DNA of 6,218 bases. Origin: Cyclobacteriaceae bacterium (GTDB taxonomy: Bacteria; Bacteroidota; Bacteroidia; Cytophagales; Cyclobacteriaceae). Shown piece by piece: positions 1 through 3,907 of the stretch; position 1 is the stretch's first letter, and every line of letters begins with the position of its first letter. Below the pieces are notes generated by a model. The model was not told the DNA's origin, did not search any database, and saw nothing but the letters and a program-made list of their open reading frames with translations. The position numbers and the translations under genes were made by a program. The DNA lies in NCBI GenBank assembly GCA_947458795.1, contig CANHCD010000132.1:1-6218 (forward strand), read 5' to 3'.

Positions 1-628
1 ATTTTACAACAAAGGGCTGAATTGGAATTTCTGGGTTTACCAAACTGATGAACTGATCTACAATTTCGTGTCCGTCGAATTTGTAAATAGCGATTTCGGT
101 GGTTTGACTTGCAATTTTTTGTACCTGATAGGTGAGGGATTCCACGGTGTTGTCGAGCGTTTCAGGGGTGCATGTGATCCGAATCACATCTTTGCTGGCA
201 TCGTAATCATCTGCCAAGTGCATGTCCCAAACCTGATTGATGATGACAGTCCATTCTTTTTCTCCGGGTATGGTGAACAACCCATATTTTCCTGCAGGGA
301 TATTTTGATCACCAATAGTTACTGGTTTATCGAATTGTATCCAAGTGGCTTTATGAGCCCCAGTTGCCCAAACTTCTCCATAGGCTACTAATCCTCCAAA
401 AATTTGTCTGCCTCTTACGCTTGGAGAAGAATAATCAATATGAATATGATTTCCATCAACGATTTCCATCGCCGTTTTTTTAGGGCTTTTTGAGGCAGCC
501 GGCTTTTCTGATGCTGCTTGGTGCTGGCTATGATCTTCTGTTGGGACGGCTGTGGTTTGATTTTCTGTGTTACCACCACAATTTGCGAAGAATAGAGAGA
601 CTAGGAGGGTGTAGGCGATTTTTTTCAT
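1..628 (-). CDS. DUF2911 domain lipoprotein, 3' end cut by window edge
   Basis: Translating the minus strand from the ATG at 628..626 gives 209 codons open to the left edge, so the C-terminus is missing. The N-terminus looks like a lipoprotein signal: MKKIAYTLLVSLFFANC, with Cys17 as the likely lipidated residue, although Asn at -1 is a loose lipobox. A low-complexity linker (residues 18-52) contains His33, His36, Gln, Ala, Ser and Lys. The DUF2911 core follows at about 55-165. Recognisable pieces are YSSPSVRGRQIFGGLVAYGE (66-85), VWATGAHKATWIQF (86-99) and PAGKYGLFTIPGEKEWTV (111-128). The function of DUF2911 is not established. The tail after about residue 180 does not obviously match the usual end of the family. 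It lies 70 bp downstream of the cusB-like gene on the same strand and could be co-transcribed, so a role in the metal-stressed envelope is possible but inferred only from position. The codons look more AT-rich than those of the cus genes. Confidence 0.85.
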   Translation of the reverse strand, partial: MKKIAYTLLVSLFFANCGGNTENQTTAVPTEDHSQHQAASEKPAASKSPKKTAMEIVDGNHIHIDYSSPSVRGRQIFGGLVAYGEVWATGAHKATWIQFDKPVTIGDQNIPAGKYGLFTIPGEKEWTVIINQVWDMHLADDYDASKDVIRITCTPETLDNTVESLTYQVQKIASQTTEIAIYKFDGHEIVDQFISLVNPEIPIQPFVVK

Positions 629-698
629 AATTAGGATACGGTGATTGTTAAAAGATAAGGGATGATTCGTGGGAATTCTACTTTATTTAGTACTGGAT
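629..698 (-). other. 70-bp intergenic spacer between cusB-like and DUF2911 genes
   Basis: This is the only real gap between genes in the window. It is AT-rich. Read on the minus strand it contains TATCTTTT about 25 bases before the ATG, which partly resembles the Bacteroidota -7 box (TAnnTTTG), but no TTTG-like -33 box is found at the expected distance. I see no hairpin followed by a T-run, so there is no sign that transcription stops after cusB. No convincing Shine-Dalgarno sequence precedes the ATG. The simplest reading is a transcribed spacer inside the operon, with a weak internal promoter not excluded. Confidence 0.5.
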
Positions 699-2414
699 TT
701 ACTTAGGCAAACTATTCAAATACGTTTGCTTTACCTCACCGCAAGTAAGCATGGAAGCACCGAAATAAGGATTTTGGATATCCTCTGTTTCACTTAGCCA
801 GTAGCCTCCTTTATTGTTGAAGGCCATGGGACAGTAATCTTGGTACACCACCGCCTTGGTGAGTTTATAGGTTTCCGTGAGTTTGATGACCTGGGTCGAA
901 AGGGATGAAAAGTGGGTTCTTGCCGAAGCAATATCCTTTGACCCCTTTATTTTGGCTGTTGCATCAGCTAGTCCTGTCTTAATTTTTTCCCATTTGGCAT
1001 TGTCTTTTCCTGTTCCATCGGCACTTACCTTGACCAAGGCTTGGGAAAGTGTTTGTACGGCTTTCGTGGGCAGTTGATCTTTTACCAGGTTATTTTTTAC
1101 TAGAAAATAGGCGTCGACCACAGAAGTGAGTTGCTGGCTAAATGCCGCTGAAACTTGCACTTGCTGCGTGCTGCTGCGGTTGAGTAGGCTTGGTTTTCCA
1201 GAAAGTTGGGCGGAAGCGTCCAGCGCAAAAGCCCCGTAGAAAACGATTTCTTCGCCTGCTTGCAGCCCTGCCGTGATTTGGTAGTTTTCACCCATTCGGT
1301 TTCCAAGGGTGACTTCTCTAAGGATAAATTCGGGAATAGCTGCATTGGGAACCTTTACATACACGATGGAACGCTTCCCTGACCATAAGACGGCAGTTCT
1401 TGGCACGGTTACTTCTGCTGAACTTGCCTTATTTTTAGTTTGGATGCGTGCTGTTACAAACATCTCTGGTTTGAGTGCATTGCCCACATTACGGATTTCA
1501 GCTCGTACTGAGGCAGCCCGCGTGTTGGCATTGATGAGTGGGTCAATGAAAGTTACTTTTGCATTCAGCGTTTCTCCTGGTCTGCCGGCCACCGTAAACT
1601 GGATCTCGTCTCCAAGGGACACAAAAGGAAGGTCGGTCTCGTAGACGTCCAGCAGCAGCCATAGGCTATTCAGGTTGGTGACGGTGAAAAGCACCGAGCC
1701 CATGGAAACATAATCGCCAACTGAAACATTTTTTTGCAGTACCACACCCGATTGATCGGCGAAGATGTCTACCCGCTCTTTGACTTGGCCACTGCGTTCG
1801 ATTTCCGCGATTTGTGCGGGACTTAATTTCCAAAAGCTCAGCTTGTCTTTGCTTGCCTGATACAGTTGTGGGAAGCTTGCCTTTGTTTTTGCCGCTTCAA
1901 GCAACTCCTTCTGTGCAGTGAGCAGCTCAGGAGAGTACACTGTGGCAATTCGTTGTCCTGCTTTGACCTGTTCACCGGTGAAGGTGATGAATAACTTTTC
2001 TATTCTTCCCGGAAACTTTGCCGTTAGCGAAGCATTTTCACGTTCATCGGCCTGAAGTTTGCCAGAAAGCAGCAGTTCCTTTTTTGTTTGAGCGCCACCG
2101 ACCACAAGGGTTTGCACCTGCGCCAAGGCCATGGCTTCTTCCGTCATTTGAAGTGCCTGTGGGTTGCTGCTGCCTGCGGATTCTTGGTTTGCTGGAATCA
2201 AGTCCATGCCACAAATGGGGCAATCGCCCGCTTCTGGAAGCCTGATTTGTGGGTGCATGGAGCAGGTCCAAATGGAAGGTAAGCCTTCTCCCTGCTCATG
2301 TGCGTGTGTGTCCGTATCTGTTGAGGTCATCGCACGAAATCCCCATCCTAGGACCAGTCCTATGACCAAGATTAGTGCTAGCTGAGCTATTTTAGTGGAA
2401 AAGATATTTTTCAT
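699..2414 (-). CDS. cusB: CusB-like periplasmic adaptor (membrane fusion protein) with N-terminal heavy-metal-binding domain and C-terminal DUF3347
   Basis: The 571-residue adaptor should link the RND pump to the outer-membrane channel and hand Cu(I)/Ag(I) to the pump. Residues 9-25 form an uncleaved-looking membrane anchor with no lipobox Cys. Residues 48-74 are a heavy-metal-binding domain: WTCSMHP (C51, M53, H54) and CPICGMDLIP (C65, C68, M70). Two half-lipoyl segments (about 127-160 and 212-246) flank a short alpha-hairpin (about 160-208). A beta-barrel (about 247-326) and a membrane-proximal domain (about 335-400) follow. Residues 419-571 are a DUF3347 domain ending in YCPMAFNNKGGYWL and SMLTCGE, which offers C528, M530, M555 and C558 as ligands. 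E. coli CusB is about 407 residues, and the extra length is this C-terminal domain. The ATG overlaps the cusC stop by 4 nt (ATGA), which fixes the start and implies translational coupling. The metal is inferred to be copper/silver from the CusA methionines; zinc or cobalt is less likely. Confidence 0.93.
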   Translation of the reverse strand: MKNIFSTKIAQLALILVIGLVLGWGFRAMTSTDTDTHAHEQGEGLPSIWTCSMHPQIRLPEAGDCPICGMDLIPANQESAGSSNPQALQMTEEAMALAQVQTLVVGGAQTKKELLLSGKLQADERENASLTAKFPGRIEKLFITFTGEQVKAGQRIATVYSPELLTAQKELLEAAKTKASFPQLYQASKDKLSFWKLSPAQIAEIERSGQVKERVDIFADQSGVVLQKNVSVGDYVSMGSVLFTVTNLNSLWLLLDVYETDLPFVSLGDEIQFTVAGRPGETLNAKVTFIDPLINANTRAASVRAEIRNVGNALKPEMFVTARIQTKNKASSAEVTVPRTAVLWSGKRSIVYVKVPNAAIPEFILREVTLGNRMGENYQITAGLQAGEEIVFYGAFALDASAQLSGKPSLLNRSSTQQVQVSAAFSQQLTSVVDAYFLVKNNLVKDQLPTKAVQTLSQALVKVSADGTGKDNAKWEKIKTGLADATAKIKGSKDIASARTHFSSLSTQVIKLTETYKLTKAVVYQDYCPMAFNNKGGYWLSETEDIQNPYFGASMLTCGEVKQTYLNSLPK

Positions 2415-3907
2415 GGCTGGTTCGGATTAGAAAGTGAAGGACTTGGCGAAAGCAAGGCATCTAGTTGCGCCAAACTTTGGTGTTGCTGGTAAAGGGCATT
2501 GAGTTTTTTTCTGCGGTAGTCGAGCAGGAGTTGTTGGGTTTGAATTACCTCTGAAAGTGAAAGGTTACCGGCTGAATAGGTTGTTTCCATCACGGAAAGC
2601 TGTTGCTCCACCATGGCTACTTGTGCGTCATATAAGGTGAGCAGGCGTTCACTTTCTTCCCAATCCCGAAAGGCGTTGGCCCACTGCAGCGTAAGCTGAT
2701 TAGTTGTTTCCTCTTGCTGCATCTCAGCTCCATTTTTCAGGTAGTCGGCCTCCTTTATTTTTGAGGATATTTTTTTACGATAAATGGGTAGGTTCAGCGT
2801 CACCATTGGCATTACCATGTCTTCACCTGACCCCATGCGCATGCCATTTTCTATTCTTGGTGTGAAGGTCATGTAGTTGACCCCAGCACCGAGCATGGGC
2901 TTTCCCTCTAGCTTGGCCATTTTGGCTTGCTGCGTAAAGGCCATTTGCTCTGAAGCATACATGCCAAGCATAGGATTGCTTTCTTTTATTTTCTCCAAGT
3001 AGTCCTGCTTCGCTAGGGTGAGCTTCGCCCTCTCCCAAGTAGTGGGCAAAACAAGATCCGCTTCCATGGGCCGATTGAGGAGTTGCTGGAATTGGTACCG
3101 AAGCACTTCCTTGTTGGCGGCGAGCTGCTGCAGGGTGGATTCGAGCTCCTTAATCTGTAATCTGATTTGAAGAATGGCCGTCAGGCCGCTGCTATTTCCT
3201 GCCATCGGAAGAGCTGACATGTTCGAAGATGAACTAGGCGATCCTTGCATCGGAGTTGGGGTAGCCCCTCCCATACTCGACATTTGGCTTGTGCTTGAAG
3301 TTGCCTGGTTATCAATGGCTGGGCGAAAACTGTTACTCGGCAGCGCAATCGAATTACCCGCTTGGTACTGCATCAAGGCAAGTGTTTCGTACTTGATCAG
3401 GTATTCTAGGTTTTCTTGGGCAAGTTGCTGCTCTCCTTGAAGCAGAAGCAACTTGTTCCAGGTAGATTTCACCTCGAAAAATAGGCGATTTTTTTCCTCC
3501 AGGAACAACTGGTAGTCTGCTTGCCCCATGTGGTAAGCCTCTTCTTTTTGGGTGGATAGCATCCCAAACCAAGGGAACATCTGCATCAGCCTAAAATCAG
3601 CCGTTTGGTTGCCCATAAATCGCTCCATAGGGCGTATGAAGGCACCAACTTGAAGTTCAGGATCAGGAAGACTCGCTTGGTTGACCTGCTCTGCAGTTGC
3701 TTGGTAGCGCGCGTAAGCTGCCTTTAGTCCTGGGTTATTTTCTGCGGCCTGTAAGAGATAGTCGTCCAAGGATTGGGCTTGGATGGACTGAGTTCCAGTC
3801 CAAAGGAACACAAGCAGCGAAGCAAGGGTGAGGGTGAGGGTTAAAACCCGCATCTTCCTGTTTACTGCTGCAACGAATCGAAGAGTAAGTAAGCGCTTAT
3901 TTTTCAT
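2411..3907 (-). CDS. cusC: CusC-like outer-membrane efflux channel (TolC family) with Met/Ser-rich insertion
   Basis: The 498-residue protein is a TolC-fold outer-membrane factor that should form the exit duct of the tripartite pump. A signal peptide ends near QSIQA (40-44). Both halves of the internal repeat are visible. The first has LLQAAENNPGLKAAYARYQA (51-70), the family-typical LMQMFPWFG (107-115) and a helix ending YQAG (181-184). The second has SNPMLGMYASE (310-320) and YSAGNLSLSEVIQTQQLLLD (444-463). The first YxxG hairpin is split by a Ser/Met/Gly/Pro-rich insert (about 187-241), which is unusual. Methionines also cluster at 346-368. The start at 3907 overlaps the cusA stop by 11 nt and puts a long basic n-region before the hydrophobic stretch. 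Met19 (ATG at 3853..3851) would give a more typical 26-residue signal peptide and no overlap, so the start is uncertain. I kept 3907 because its ATGAAAAATA context matches the other starts here. Confidence 0.92.
   Translation of the reverse strand: MKNKRLLTLRFVAAVNRKMRVLTLTLTLASLLVFLWTGTQSIQAQSLDDYLLQAAENNPGLKAAYARYQATAEQVNQASLPDPELQVGAFIRPMERFMGNQTADFRLMQMFPWFGMLSTQKEEAYHMGQADYQLFLEEKNRLFFEVKSTWNKLLLLQGEQQLAQENLEYLIKYETLALMQYQAGNSIALPSNSFRPAIDNQATSSTSQMSSMGGATPTPMQGSPSSSSNMSALPMAGNSSGLTAILQIRLQIKELESTLQQLAANKEVLRYQFQQLLNRPMEADLVLPTTWERAKLTLAKQDYLEKIKESNPMLGMYASEQMAFTQQAKMAKLEGKPMLGAGVNYMTFTPRIENGMRMGSGEDMVMPMVTLNLPIYRKKISSKIKEADYLKNGAEMQQEETTNQLTLQWANAFRDWEESERLLTLYDAQVAMVEQQLSVMETTYSAGNLSLSEVIQTQQLLLDYRRKKLNALYQQHQSLAQLDALLSPSPSLSNPNQP
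3185..3349 (-). other. Ser/Met/Gly/Pro-rich insertion in the CusC-like protein
   Basis: This segment encodes residues 187-241 of the CusC-like channel. It is of low complexity, with Ser runs (including SSSS at 225-228) and five methionines (M209, M212, M220, M230, M235) spaced by Gly, Pro, Ala and Thr, and no Cys. It separates YQAG from LTAILQIRLQIKELESTL, which in ordinary TolC-family proteins are joined by a tight turn of a few residues (compare TolC RFNVGLVAITDVQNA). The equivalent turn in the second repeat of this same protein (YSAGNLSLSEV) is not interrupted. The reading frame is intact, so this is an insertion and not a frameshift. Confidence 0.75.
3824..3841 (-). repeat. Short tandem hexamer repeat (3 copies, last imperfect) in the cusC signal-peptide region
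   Basis: Read on the minus strand the sequence is ACCCTC, ACCCTC, ACCCTT. It encodes Thr-Leu three times within the hydrophobic core of the cusC signal peptide (residues 23-28). One flanking base pair of the array also forms part of a trivial short palindrome (GGGTTAAAACCC on the plus strand, 3838-3849). A change in copy number would stay in frame and alter the length of the hydrophobic core by two residues per unit. Confidence 0.6.

Noticed and set aside
68..391. Plus-strand 107-codon open frame
   Set aside because: It lies wholly antisense to the DUF2911 gene, whose minus-strand translation has clear domain motifs and a signal sequence. The plus-strand product resembles nothing I recognise.
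629..698. Possible Bacteroidota promoter (TATCTTTT) before the DUF2911 gene
   Set aside because: Only a partial -7 box is present and no TTTG occurs 19-21 bases upstream, so I did not call it as a promoter.
877..1644. Plus- and minus-strand open frames inside the cusB-like gene
   Set aside because: They are alternative-frame shadows of a continuous, well-conserved 571-residue adaptor, with no start context or family resemblance of their own.
3185..3349. Frameshift or assembly error as the explanation for the odd CusC segment
   Set aside because: The frame is open on both sides and recognisable TolC-family sequence resumes immediately after it. The composition is a coherent Ser/Met/Gly/Pro linker, so a real insertion is more likely.
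3838..3849. Small palindrome GGGTTAAAACCC as an operator or terminator
   Set aside because: It has a 5-bp stem with a 2-base loop inside the cusC coding region and no T-run, so it is explained by chance and coding sequence.
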